Below, piece after piece: positions 9,443-18,300 of a stretch of 64,000 bases of DNA. Source of the DNA: Mangrovimonas futianensis. Lineage in GTDB: Bacteria; Bacteroidota; Bacteroidia; Flavobacteriales; Flavobacteriaceae. Where the stretch lies: positions 248,001 to 312,000 of the forward strand of contig NZ_JAJJNF010000001.1 in the NCBI RefSeq assembly GCF_021245805.1, in the 5' to 3' direction. The position numbers and the translations under genes were made by a program. The notes under the pieces are model-generated. The model had not been told where the DNA came from. It did not search any database and saw nothing but the letters and a program-made list of their open reading frames with translations. How positions within the stretch are numbered: position 1 is the first letter of the stretch; each line of letters starts with the position of its first letter.

Positions 9443-10225
9443 ATGACGACTAAAAAGCCCTTGATTTTGGTAACCAATGATGATGGGATTTCAGCCCCAG
9501 GTATTAGATCTTTAATTGAAGTTATGAATCAAATAGGCGATGTTGTAGTAGTGGCTCCAGATAGCCCTCAAAGCGGCATGGGACATGCGGTTACATTAAA
9601 CTCCACGCTTTACTTAGAGAAAGTGGTCATAGACCAAGGAAACCAAGAAGAATATAGCTGTTCTGGAACTCCCGCCGATTGTGTGAAAATGGCCATCAAG
9701 GAGATTTTAAAAAGAAAACCAGACATATGTGTTTCGGGTATTAACCATGGTTCGAACTCATCCATTAATGTTATATACTCTGGAACCATGAGTGCCGCAG
9801 TTGAGGCAGGAGTTGAAGGCATACCTGCCATAGGTTTCTCATTATTAGATTATGATTACAATGCCGATTTTTCTGCTGCAAAAGAAATAGCTAAAACAAT
9901 AACCCAATCAGCCTTGAAACATGGCATTCCTACAGATGTAGTTTTAAATGTGAACATTCCTAAGGCCACAAAAAATGAGATTAAAGGGATTAAAATATGC
10001 AGGCAAGCCAGAGCCAATTGGGAAGAAGAATTTGACAAACGGAAAACACCACAAGGCAAAGATTACTATTGGCTGACTGGTAAATTTGTAAATCTTGATC
10101 AAGGTGAAGATACGGACGAGTGGGCTCTAGAAAACAATTATGTCTCTGTGGTTCCCATACAATTTGATTTAACGGCTCACCATGCTATACAAAATTTAAA
10201 TACTTGGGACTTTAATCATGAATAA
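9443..10225 (+). CDS. surE: 5'/3'-nucleotidase SurE
   Basis: Metal-dependent phosphatase acting on nucleoside monophosphates, linked to stationary-phase survival. The N-terminal LVTNDDGISAPG holds the family metal-binding acidic pair, followed by PDSPQSGMGHAVT and CSGTPADCVKMA, both conserved. I start at ATG 9443; a TTG six bases earlier is possible but less likely. 260 residues is the normal length. Its end overlaps the next gene by 8 bp, and lpxB follows. Confidence 0.95.
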   Translation: MTTKKPLILVTNDDGISAPGIRSLIEVMNQIGDVVVVAPDSPQSGMGHAVTLNSTLYLEKVVIDQGNQEEYSCSGTPADCVKMAIKEILKRKPDICVSGINHGSNSSINVIYSGTMSAAVEAGVEGIPAIGFSLLDYDYNADFSAAKEIAKTITQSALKHGIPTDVVLNVNIPKATKNEIKGIKICRQARANWEEEFDKRKTPQGKDYYWLTGKFVNLDQGEDTDEWALENNYVSVVPIQFDLTAHHAIQNLNTWDFNHE

Positions 10226-10499
10226 ACAAGTTATTTTAGGCATGCTCATTGGGTTTGCATTCACCCTTTTGGGCTTTATATTAATTCTATTAGTGTTCAG
10301 TTCCCAAGTAAGCGTCACAGAAGTTATTGAAGCAGCCATCAAGGAAGGTTATTTAGTAAAACTTATCAGTTTTGCAAGCATCATTAATATCGGTCCGTTT
10401 TTTTATTTCATAAGAAAAAGAAAAGATAATCGTGCTAAAGGAGTGATTTTTGCCACTATTTTGATAGCTCTTATCATGATAGTTTTTAAATTTATATAA
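10218..10499 (+). CDS. Small hypothetical membrane protein
   Basis: 93 residues with three predicted membrane helices (about 5-28, 46-64 and 76-93). It overlaps surE by 8 bp and sits 11 bp before lpxB, so it is almost certainly part of the surE-lpxB transcript. No recognised domain and no catalytic motif. A role linked to the envelope is suggested only by its position. Confidence 0.75.
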   Translation: MNKQVILGMLIGFAFTLLGFILILLVFSSQVSVTEVIEAAIKEGYLVKLISFASIINIGPFFYFIRKRKDNRAKGVIFATILIALIMIVFKFI

Positions 10500-10510
10500 T
10501 TTTCAATCCG

Positions 10511-11626
10511 ATGAAATATTACATCATAGCTGGAGAAGCCTCAGGAGACTTACATGGCTCCAACCTCATGAAAGCATTGCTTAAGGAAGACCCTCAGGCA
10601 GATTTCAGATTTTGGGGTGGCGACTTAATGGCTTCGGTTGGAGGCGAATTGGTAAAACACTATAGGGATTTGGCTTTTATGGGTTTTGCCGAAGTTGTTA
10701 TGAACCTTAGAACCATTACCAAAAATCTAGCATTTTGTAAGGAAGATATTTCCAAATTCAATCCCGATGTACTTATTTTCATTGACTACCCAGGCTTCAA
10801 TCTTAGAATTGCTAAATGGGCTAAGGAAAAAAATATAAAAACTCATTATTACATTTCCCCGCAAATTTGGGCTTGGAAAGAAGGTCGCATTAAAGATATC
10901 AAACGGGATATTGACCACATGTATGTGATTCTACCATTTGAGAAAGACTTTTACGAAAAGAAACACGGTTACCCTGTAGAATTTGTTGGCCATCCACTTA
11001 TTGATGCCATTTCAAGCCGAACTCAAGTAGACGAGTTTGAATTTAGGGAAACGCATCAGTTGGGAGACAAACCCATTATAGCCTTATTACCAGGGAGCAG
11101 AAAACAAGAAATTACCAAAATGCTTTCTGTCATGTTGTCCTTGGTTGAAGATTATCCCGATTATGAATTTGTTATAGCCGGCGCACCAAGTCAAGAGTAT
11201 AGCTTTTATGAGCCCTTTATCAAGAATAGCAATGTGCATTTTATTTCAAATAAAACTTATGACCTTTTAAGCGTTTCCACAGCTGCCTTGGTAACCTCGG
11301 GAACTGCAACTTTGGAAACAGCCCTTTTTAAGGTGCCTGAAGTAGTATGCTATAAGGGTAGTTGGGTTTCATATCAGATAGGAAAACGTTTGGTAAAAAA
11401 CATCAAATACATTTCTTTGGTAAACCTCATTATGGACAAAGAAGTTGTTACTGAATTGATACAGTCCGATTTTAATAAGACCCGATTAAAAAAGGAATTG
11501 GATATCATTTTGGATGATTACGAGCGAACCAAATTCTTCATTAACTATTATGATTTGGAGAAAAAATTAGGAGGCAAAGGCGCTAGTGAGAAGACAGCAC
11601 AACTCATTTATCATAACATACAATAG
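10511..11626 (+). CDS. lpxB: Lipid-A-disaccharide synthase LpxB
   Basis: Peripheral inner-membrane glycosyltransferase that joins UDP-2,3-diacylglucosamine and lipid X to make the lipid A disaccharide. 371 residues with GEASGDLHG at the N-terminus, YISPQIWAWK in the middle and the nucleotide-binding PGSRKQEI, all typical of GT19. This establishes lipid A synthesis and hence a Gram-negative envelope. Co-directional with surE and the small membrane gene. Confidence 0.96.
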   Translation: MKYYIIAGEASGDLHGSNLMKALLKEDPQADFRFWGGDLMASVGGELVKHYRDLAFMGFAEVVMNLRTITKNLAFCKEDISKFNPDVLIFIDYPGFNLRIAKWAKEKNIKTHYYISPQIWAWKEGRIKDIKRDIDHMYVILPFEKDFYEKKHGYPVEFVGHPLIDAISSRTQVDEFEFRETHQLGDKPIIALLPGSRKQEITKMLSVMLSLVEDYPDYEFVIAGAPSQEYSFYEPFIKNSNVHFISNKTYDLLSVSTAALVTSGTATLETALFKVPEVVCYKGSWVSYQIGKRLVKNIKYISLVNLIMDKEVVTELIQSDFNKTRLKKELDIILDDYERTKFFINYYDLEKKLGGKGASEKTAQLIYHNIQ

Positions 11627-11689
11627 CGTTACACATCTTTTTTGAACCCAAACCAAGAATTTCTATAGGATATTTTTTATTTTGGCAGG

Positions 11690-12244
11690 ATGCAACGAAT
11701 CTTAACCTTCCTTTTTGCCTTTATGTTACTTGCTTCTTGTGGTGCTTCCAAGAAAGCAAAAGTAGTTACTAAAAGAGATAAGCAAACCAGCTCGTCAACC
11801 TCTTCTGCCAAAAGTGATAATTGGTCTACTAATGCAGAGAGCACCTCCACTGCAGACTATTCCACCATTAAAAAAATTATCAAAGAAGCAGAATCCTACA
11901 GAGGAACAAGATACAAATATGGCGGAACGACTAAAAAGGGCATGGATTGCTCTGGATTGGTCACCACTGCTTTTAAGAGTGAAAATATTGCTCTTCCACG
12001 ATCTACAGGCGAATTGTCTTCATACGGAGATTGGATTGATTTGAAAGAAGTCAAAGAAGGTGATCTCCTGTTTTTTGCCACATCAAAAAATAGCCGTAAG
12101 GTGAACCACGTGGGATTGGTTGTAAATGCCCGACCAGGTTTTGTGCAATTTATTCACTCCACAACAAGCGCAGGAGTCATAACTTCCCAACTTTCAGAAC
12201 GTTACTGGTATTTCGCCTTCGTTCAGGCGCGTCGAGTTATGTAA
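11690..12244 (+). CDS. NlpC/P60 family cell-wall hydrolase (lipoprotein)
   Basis: Peptidoglycan endopeptidase of the C40 family that cuts stem peptides. It starts with a lipoprotein signal (MLLASC, Cys17), then a low-complexity Ser/Thr/Lys linker (about 25-55), then the catalytic domain with Cys87 (MDCSGLV), His140 (VNHVGLV) and His156 (FIHSTTS). 184 residues. Outer-membrane anchoring is inferred from the lipobox. It is followed 21 bp later by comEC in the same direction. Confidence 0.93.
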   Translation: MQRILTFLFAFMLLASCGASKKAKVVTKRDKQTSSSTSSAKSDNWSTNAESTSTADYSTIKKIIKEAESYRGTRYKYGGTTKKGMDCSGLVTTAFKSENIALPRSTGELSSYGDWIDLKEVKEGDLLFFATSKNSRKVNHVGLVVNARPGFVQFIHSTTSAGVITSQLSERYWYFAFVQARRVM

Positions 12245-12265
12245 GTTTTTTACTATCTTAATAGG

Positions 12266-14299
12266 ATGAAAGCCTTGAATTTCATCCTCATAAAACTTAC
12301 CTTGTGTCTTGTTTTGGGCATTTGGCTAAGTAGAACATGGCAAATTTCTTTATCCATTTCGGCTCTGCTATGTAGCATTTTTATACTAGCGTTTACAATT
12401 GCTTATTTCTATCAGAGAAATTCAACAAAAAACTTTATTTGGTTCGGTTTTCTAGGTTTTGCAACCATGATTTTGATTGGATGCTTGACTGAAAACATTC
12501 ATAAAGATTTGAATAACAAAAATCACTATTTATATTCCGAAGCATTTCAGAATCAATCCCCAACTAAACTCACCTTCAAAATCAAGGAAACATTAAAGTC
12601 CAATTCATTTAGCGACCGCTATGTTGTCTCCATTTTAGAATTAGATTACAAAAAATCCATGGGAGACGCACTTTTACTTGTTAAAAAAGATTCCACCTTA
12701 AGAGAACTCAAAATAGATGATATAGTTCTTAGTAAAACCAAATTAGAGCCCCTTAAACCCCCATTAAATCCGGGACAATTTGATTATTCAGCCTATTTAA
12801 GCAACAAACAAATCTATAGTCAAATATATGCGACCAACACCCAAATCTTAAAAATTGGAGAACAGAGAAGCCTAATAGGATTAGCTGATCAGGTAAGAAA
12901 TACCATTCATAAAAAACTGTCTAAGTATAATTTTTCAAAAGATGAATTGGCGGTAATCCAAGCACTTTTACTTGGTCAAAGGAATCATATAAGCAGTGAA
13001 CTTTACAATGACTATACTAATGCTGGGGCCATACACATTTTGGCAATTTCTGGATTGCATGTGGGTATTATTTTGCTCATACTTCAATGGCTTTTAAAAC
13101 CCCTGGAACAATTTAGATATGGTAAATGCTATAAAATGGTTTTGATCATTTTTCTCATTTGGAGTTTTGCAGTCATTGCAGGTCTTTCAGCTTCAGTTAC
13201 TAGAGCAGCAACTATGTTTACAGCGATTGCTATTGGCTTAAATTTAAACAGACCTACAAACACCATTAATAGTTTGGCTATTTCTGCTTTTGTTCTTCTC
13301 GTTCTAAAACCCTCCTTCCTATTTGAAGTTGGTTTTCAGTTAAGCTATTTGGCCGTATTGGGCATTGTTTTGTTTCAACCCTTTTTTGACAGATTTTGGA
13401 ACCCGAAAAGCATCATTCTTAAAAAATTCTGGCAAGCGGCCACAGTATCCTTGTCTGCTCAATTTGGCATTTTTCCATTAACGCTCTATTATTTTCATCA
13501 AATTCCAGGATTATTTCTCCTTTCAAACCTCGTTGTCATTCCTTTACTAGGATTCATTCTTGGCTTGGGAATTGCTTCCATTTTAATGGCATTACTCAAC
13601 ATACCTCAGAATCCCATTTTTGATTTGTTTGGCACATCCATTGAAACTATGAATCGCTTCTTTGGATGGGTTTCAAAGCAGGAACCTTTTCTTTTAAAAA
13701 ACATCTATTTCAATATGACGATGGTTTTGCTATCCTACATCATAATCGCTTACATGTATAGGCTTAAAAACAATCCCAGATTTAAACACCTTATTTGGAT
13801 TACGTTTGTAATTATCCTTTTACAACTAAGTTTTATATATGTCAAATTCCAAAACCAACAGAGCAATCAATTAATCGTATTTCATAAAAGCAGACAGACC
13901 ATTCTAGGTATAAAACATGGTAGGAAACTTCACATTCAATCAAAAGATTCTAGCGATAACCTTTACTTTTTAAAAGACTTTAAAACAGAAAGATTTATTA
14001 ATCAAATCACATACGATAGTATTCATCCATATTATAGCCTTAATAACACACGAATTATAGTGATTGATAGCTTGGGGATTTACGGTTTAAAGGCTGAAAA
14101 GGCAGATATTATCCTATTGCGACAATCACCTAAAATTAATTTAAAAAGAATGATCGACTCTCTTAAACCAAAACAAATCATTGCAGATGGCAGCAATTAT
14201 AAAAGCTATATAGAGCGTTGGAAGGAAACCTGTAAAATAGAAAAACTCCCCTTTCATTCTACAAATGAAAAGGGAGCCTTCATCATTAATTTGAATTAG
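12266..14299 (+). CDS. comEC: ComEC/Rec2-type DNA-uptake channel protein
   Basis: Inner-membrane competence protein that passes single-stranded DNA to the cytoplasm. 677 residues with N-terminal helices, a DUF4131-like soluble region (about 90-205), and the Competence domain with the signature ILAISGLHVGIIL and many helices (about 225-520). The last ~150 residues keep traces of a beta-lactamase-like fold (VIDSLGIYG, IIADGSNY) but no HxHxDH metal site, as in other Bacteroidota ComEC proteins. Other competence genes are not adjacent. Its 3' end contains a hairpin that can terminate the opposing gene. Confidence 0.92.
   Translation: MKALNFILIKLTLCLVLGIWLSRTWQISLSISALLCSIFILAFTIAYFYQRNSTKNFIWFGFLGFATMILIGCLTENIHKDLNNKNHYLYSEAFQNQSPTKLTFKIKETLKSNSFSDRYVVSILELDYKKSMGDALLLVKKDSTLRELKIDDIVLSKTKLEPLKPPLNPGQFDYSAYLSNKQIYSQIYATNTQILKIGEQRSLIGLADQVRNTIHKKLSKYNFSKDELAVIQALLLGQRNHISSELYNDYTNAGAIHILAISGLHVGIILLILQWLLKPLEQFRYGKCYKMVLIIFLIWSFAVIAGLSASVTRAATMFTAIAIGLNLNRPTNTINSLAISAFVLLVLKPSFLFEVGFQLSYLAVLGIVLFQPFFDRFWNPKSIILKKFWQAATVSLSAQFGIFPLTLYYFHQIPGLFLLSNLVVIPLLGFILGLGIASILMALLNIPQNPIFDLFGTSIETMNRFFGWVSKQEPFLLKNIYFNMTMVLLSYIIIAYMYRLKNNPRFKHLIWITFVIILLQLSFIYVKFQNQQSNQLIVFHKSRQTILGIKHGRKLHIQSKDSSDNLYFLKDFKTERFINQITYDSIHPYYSLNNTRIIVIDSLGIYGLKAEKADIILLRQSPKINLKRMIDSLKPKQIIADGSNYKSYIERWKETCKIEKLPFHSTNEKGAFIINLN
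14241..14276 (-). terminator. Terminator of the thioredoxin-like gene, inside the comEC 3' end
   Basis: CTCCCCTTTCATT (14246-14258) pairs with AATGAAAAGGGAG (14264-14276) with one mismatch and a 5-nt loop, followed on the minus strand by five T. It lies within the comEC coding region, 27 bp past the end of the convergent minus-strand gene. Confidence 0.7.
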
Positions 14300-14302
14300 T
14301 CC

Positions 14303-14851
14303 TTAGTTCGAAAACTCTGGTTTGAATGCTTGAAAATAAGCATTAAAATCCTCTTGAGTTTTCATATTTTCATGAGCGTTATCCTTAAATAACTTCAAAT
14401 ACAATTCCAATTGTTGTGGCGTTTTATAACCAATTATAGGTGAAAGATATTCGGCATTTTCATCCATAAACACTAATGTGGGATAAGAACGAATCGAAAA
14501 ATACTGAGACAACTGGTGTTGTGAATTTCTTCGATTGGCCTTTGCAGGATCATAATTAGGATTGGAAAATGTTTTCCCTTTGAAATTGATAGTTTCATCA
14601 CCTTCAGCATTGAACTTTACTGCATAGTAATGCTCATTCACATATGCTACCACATCTTTGTTGTGAAAGGTATTTTTATCCAACATTTTACAGGGACCAC
14701 ACCAATTGGTATAGGCATCCATAATTATTTTTTTTGGGTTCTTTTTCTGAAGTGCTACCGCCTCTTCCAATGTCAACCAATTAATTTCTTGTGCAACACT
14801 GCTCAAGGTCATCCCTAAGACAGCTATTAAAACAACATATATTTTTCTCAT
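14303..14851 (-). CDS. Exported thioredoxin-like protein
   Basis: Thioredoxin_7/DUF255-type protein with a signal peptide (RKIYVVLIAVLGMTLSSVAQ) followed by a thioredoxin fold with active-site WCGPCK and the cis-Pro strand RSYPTLVFMD. I start at ATG 14851 because an upstream in-frame start at 14878 would add nine residues before the signal peptide. Expected to act as a periplasmic disulfide reductase or chaperone; the partner is unknown. It is convergent with comEC. Confidence 0.88.
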   Translation of the reverse strand: MRKIYVVLIAVLGMTLSSVAQEINWLTLEEAVALQKKNPKKIIMDAYTNWCGPCKMLDKNTFHNKDVVAYVNEHYYAVKFNAEGDETINFKGKTFSNPNYDPAKANRRNSQHQLSQYFSIRSYPTLVFMDENAEYLSPIIGYKTPQQLELYLKLFKDNAHENMKTQEDFNAYFQAFKPEFSN

Positions 14852-14935
14852 AATATTTAAAGTAGTAAAAGTGGACAATAACTTACAAAAGAGCTAGAAA
14901 CTAAACCAATTTCCGACCCAATTTAACGTTTTCCA

Positions 14936-16708
14936 CTAGCGAACACCATGCATAAGTTTCTTAATCCAAGGATAAAGTACCATGGACAATACTGCTAATG
15001 CAAATGATACACCCGTTAAAATCCAGAAGAAATAGCTAATTCCATGTTCATCTGCTATACCCTCGGAAGATTCAGCAAACATCCCTGCCAATTTCATACC
15101 AATAGCTATGGCTAAATACCATATACCAAACATGGTCGCAATCATTCTAGCAGGAACCAATTTACTTACATAGGATAAACCTACTGGCGAAATACAAAGT
15201 TCTCCCATGGTATGGAATAGATAAACAAGGATCAACCAAATCATGCTCACAGAAGCCGTTTCCTGTCCAGGTGCAATTCCATTTGCTCCAAAGGCCACAC
15301 AGGCCATTCCAACACCCAATAACATCATCCCAATTGCCCATTTCATGTTAGCATTAGGATTGTATTTGCTTTCCCACCATTTTGAAAATAAGGGAGCCAG
15401 CGTTATGATAAATAAGGAGTTTAATACAGAGAACCAAGAAGCTGGAACTTCCGCTTGGTCTTTTTGGAATTCAGAGATCAACATCCAAATAGCAATTGCC
15501 CATACTATCAAGAAACTTAGACCAAGAAAAATATTAGATAAAGAATACTTAGAAAAAGTCTTTCTAAATAGCATTCCTAAAACCCAAGTAATTAATCCAA
15601 GTGGAACAATCGTTATTAATGAGTTGACAATTTTAAAAGTCAATCCAGCACCGCCCTCTAAAGTTCTTTGGGTATAATCCCTAGCAAAAACGGTAAGTGA
15701 ACTTGGAGACTGCTCAAAAATGGCCCAAAAGAACATGGTCACGAAAGCAAAGAAAATGATGGCAATCATTTTTTCCCTTGTTGTTTTCACATACTTAGGA
15801 ATCCTAATAAATAATAGCAGAATAAAAATTAACAAAGCCATCAAAATGATTATCGTTGGTCCTGTCAAACCGAAAGCCTCAAAACTAAACAAATTGATAC
15901 GGCCTTCTGATATCTTTGAAATTGGGTCATTTAGAATCCATGCCAAACCTAATACAGCAGAGACCAAAATCATAACCCTCTGTAATGGTGTAAAAGGATT
16001 CAGTTTATCTTCAGATTCAGGGTCAATGGGAGAAGTTCCCGCCACTATATCTATAACATCTTCATTCTTATTTTTTGGTTTTAAGGCGATATTACCAAAT
16101 ATTCCTTGAGCAAACCAAAATTGCAACAAGCCAAACAACATAAAAATACCGGCTACTCCAAAGCCCCAAGACCAACCTACCTTTTCTCCAAGATATCCAC
16201 AAAGTAAAATTCCTAAAAAGGCTCCGGCATTTACTCCCATATAAAAAATGGTATAAGCTCCATCTTTCTTTTCGGGTTTCTCTTTGTACATTTCAGAAAT
16301 AATAGAAGTCATGTTTGGTTTGAAAAATCCACTTCCAAATACCAAGAATGTTAATCCCAAGTAAATAAAGAATGTTGTTTCCAAAGCCATACAAGCGTGG
16401 CCAAGTGTCATTAATAAAGCTCCAATCACTACGGCCTTTCTAATACCTATTACGTTATCTGCAAAATATCCTCCCAACATTGTGGAGAGATATACCAAAG
16501 ATGTATAAGTTCCAAATATGGCGTATGCCCATTCTGGTGGCCAACCCCATCCTTCATCCATAATAGAAGCTGTGAAAAATAGGATTAAAAGTGCTCGCAT
16601 TCCATAATATGAAAAACGCTCCCACATTTCAGTAAAAAACAAAACAAAAAGTCCTGCAGGATGCCCTAGAACTTTATCCTTAAACAGATTTTCGATGTCA
16701 GTATTCAT
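14936..16708 (-). CDS. POT-family proton-dependent oligopeptide transporter (first copy)
   Basis: Major-facilitator peptide symporter importing di- and tripeptides with protons. 590 residues with the POT signature TEMWERFSYYG (ExxERFxYY proton/peptide motif) in helix 1 and YMGVNAGAF in helix 5. It has more than twelve hydrophobic segments and is longer than the neighbouring copy because of a loop around residues 210-235. Third gene of an operon with a second POT transporter (11 bp upstream) and a dipeptidyl peptidase. Confidence 0.95.
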   Translation of the reverse strand: MNTDIENLFKDKVLGHPAGLFVLFFTEMWERFSYYGMRALLILFFTASIMDEGWGWPPEWAYAIFGTYTSLVYLSTMLGGYFADNVIGIRKAVVIGALLMTLGHACMALETTFFIYLGLTFLVFGSGFFKPNMTSIISEMYKEKPEKKDGAYTIFYMGVNAGAFLGILLCGYLGEKVGWSWGFGVAGIFMLFGLLQFWFAQGIFGNIALKPKNKNEDVIDIVAGTSPIDPESEDKLNPFTPLQRVMILVSAVLGLAWILNDPISKISEGRINLFSFEAFGLTGPTIIILMALLIFILLLFIRIPKYVKTTREKMIAIIFFAFVTMFFWAIFEQSPSSLTVFARDYTQRTLEGGAGLTFKIVNSLITIVPLGLITWVLGMLFRKTFSKYSLSNIFLGLSFLIVWAIAIWMLISEFQKDQAEVPASWFSVLNSLFIITLAPLFSKWWESKYNPNANMKWAIGMMLLGVGMACVAFGANGIAPGQETASVSMIWLILVYLFHTMGELCISPVGLSYVSKLVPARMIATMFGIWYLAIAIGMKLAGMFAESSEGIADEHGISYFFWILTGVSFALAVLSMVLYPWIKKLMHGVR

Positions 16709-16719
16709 AGTATAATTAG

Positions 16720-18282
16720 TTAATTAATTTTCTCATCTGCAAGTTCAAAGCCTTCTGTTAAATCATCATTTATTTCTCTTTCATTGTCTTCAGCTCCATG
16801 GGTTAATCTCTTAAGAGGTTTTAATAAAAATATAAAAATTGTACCGATAATAACCGTAAAGACTAGTATTCCTAAAAATACAGCATACTCCCCAAATTCT
16901 GATGCAGACTCTCCAACTATTCCTGCTACTTTGCTGCCTAAACCTGTAGCCGCAAAATAGACTCCCATCATTAACGATGCATACTTTATAGGAGCCAATT
17001 TTGTAATAAAAGATAATGCAACTGGAGATAAACATAATTCACCTATAGTATGAAAGAAATAAGCTAAGACGAGCCATATCATACTAGATGATCCAGATTG
17101 TTGAAATTCCATAGCCGCGAACACCATGAATAAAAATCCAAATCCCATAATAATGATTCCTAAGGCCATTTTAAATAAAGATGAAGCTTCTTTTCCTTTT
17201 AACTGTCTTTTTGCCCAAATACCCGCCACAATGGTAGCAAAAATGGTTATGAACCCAGCATTTAGACTTTGAAACATCACAGTAGGAATTTCCCAACCAA
17301 AAAGAACTCTACGTGTATTTGATTCTGTATATAGGTTCATCAACCCTCCTGCTTGTTCGAATGCCCCCCAAAAAATGATAACCATAATAAATGATAACAA
17401 TAACACAAGAAACCTATCTTTGAAAACTTGACTTTCTAACTCCTTATAAATCATCATCAAAAGGGCTGTAATAACAGTAAGAAAAACAAACAAAAGACCA
17501 TAAGCCCATCCCAATTTATACCACCCAAAAAGAGACACTACAAAAAGAACAAATGAAATAAATAATTGTTTTTTACTCGTGAATAATTTACCAAATAATT
17601 CTCCGTATGAAATCTCATTTTCATCATTTGAATGCCGATCAATATCTCCTACATGGCTTAAATACTTCAATCCAGCAATATAATTTATTAATCCTAAAAC
17701 CATCACAACTCCTGCTAAACCAAACCCTGCGTGCCAACCCCATTCTGCAACAACCAAACCAATTATTAGAGTTGCTAAAAGAGAGCCTAAGTTTATCCCG
17801 ATGTAAAATATACTGAACCCTTTATCTCTTCGAATATCTCCTTCCCGATAAAGTCCACCAACCATTGTTGATATATTTGGCTTTAACATACCTACTCCTA
17901 GTATAACTAAACCAAGACCAGTGTAAAATGCCCAAGTGTCAGTTAAAACCAAAACACCATGCCCCAAACAAAGGACTATGGCTCCTATCAATACCGCCTT
18001 TTTTTGTCCTAAAAGTTTGTCAGCGATCATTCCTCCAGGAATAGACATTACATAGACTAACATGGTATACCATCCATACAGCGCTAATGCTTCTTGATCG
18101 GTCCAACCTAAACCAGCTCCCCTTGGATCATTCCCTAAAGCTGAAGTTGTCATATATAATACCAGTAACGCACGCATCCCGTAATAGGAAAAACGCTCCC
18201 ACATTTCAGTTAAAAATAAAATATAAAGCCCTACGGGATGCCCAAAAAGTTCTTTTTGTTTAACTGTTGTTGAATGAGTCAT
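16720..18282 (-). CDS. POT-family proton-dependent oligopeptide transporter (second copy)
   Basis: 520-residue paralogue of the adjacent transporter with TEMWERFSYYG in helix 1 and FYIGINLGS in helix 5. The two proteins are clearly related but diverged in their loops, so they probably differ in peptide preference instead of being a recent duplication. It lies 18 bp after the dipeptidyl peptidase gene; release of dipeptides and their import would be co-expressed. Confidence 0.95.
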   Translation of the reverse strand: MTHSTTVKQKELFGHPVGLYILFLTEMWERFSYYGMRALLVLYMTTSALGNDPRGAGLGWTDQEALALYGWYTMLVYVMSIPGGMIADKLLGQKKAVLIGAIVLCLGHGVLVLTDTWAFYTGLGLVILGVGMLKPNISTMVGGLYREGDIRRDKGFSIFYIGINLGSLLATLIIGLVVAEWGWHAGFGLAGVVMVLGLINYIAGLKYLSHVGDIDRHSNDENEISYGELFGKLFTSKKQLFISFVLFVVSLFGWYKLGWAYGLLFVFLTVITALLMMIYKELESQVFKDRFLVLLLSFIMVIIFWGAFEQAGGLMNLYTESNTRRVLFGWEIPTVMFQSLNAGFITIFATIVAGIWAKRQLKGKEASSLFKMALGIIIMGFGFLFMVFAAMEFQQSGSSSMIWLVLAYFFHTIGELCLSPVALSFITKLAPIKYASLMMGVYFAATGLGSKVAGIVGESASEFGEYAVFLGILVFTVIIGTIFIFLLKPLKRLTHGAEDNEREINDDLTEGFELADEKIN

Positions 18283-18300
18283 AATATAAAGTTAGTTAGT

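Noticed and set aside
15243..16109. Long plus-strand open frames opposite the first POT transporter
   Set aside because: They are antisense to a clearly conserved transporter gene, which explains their length.
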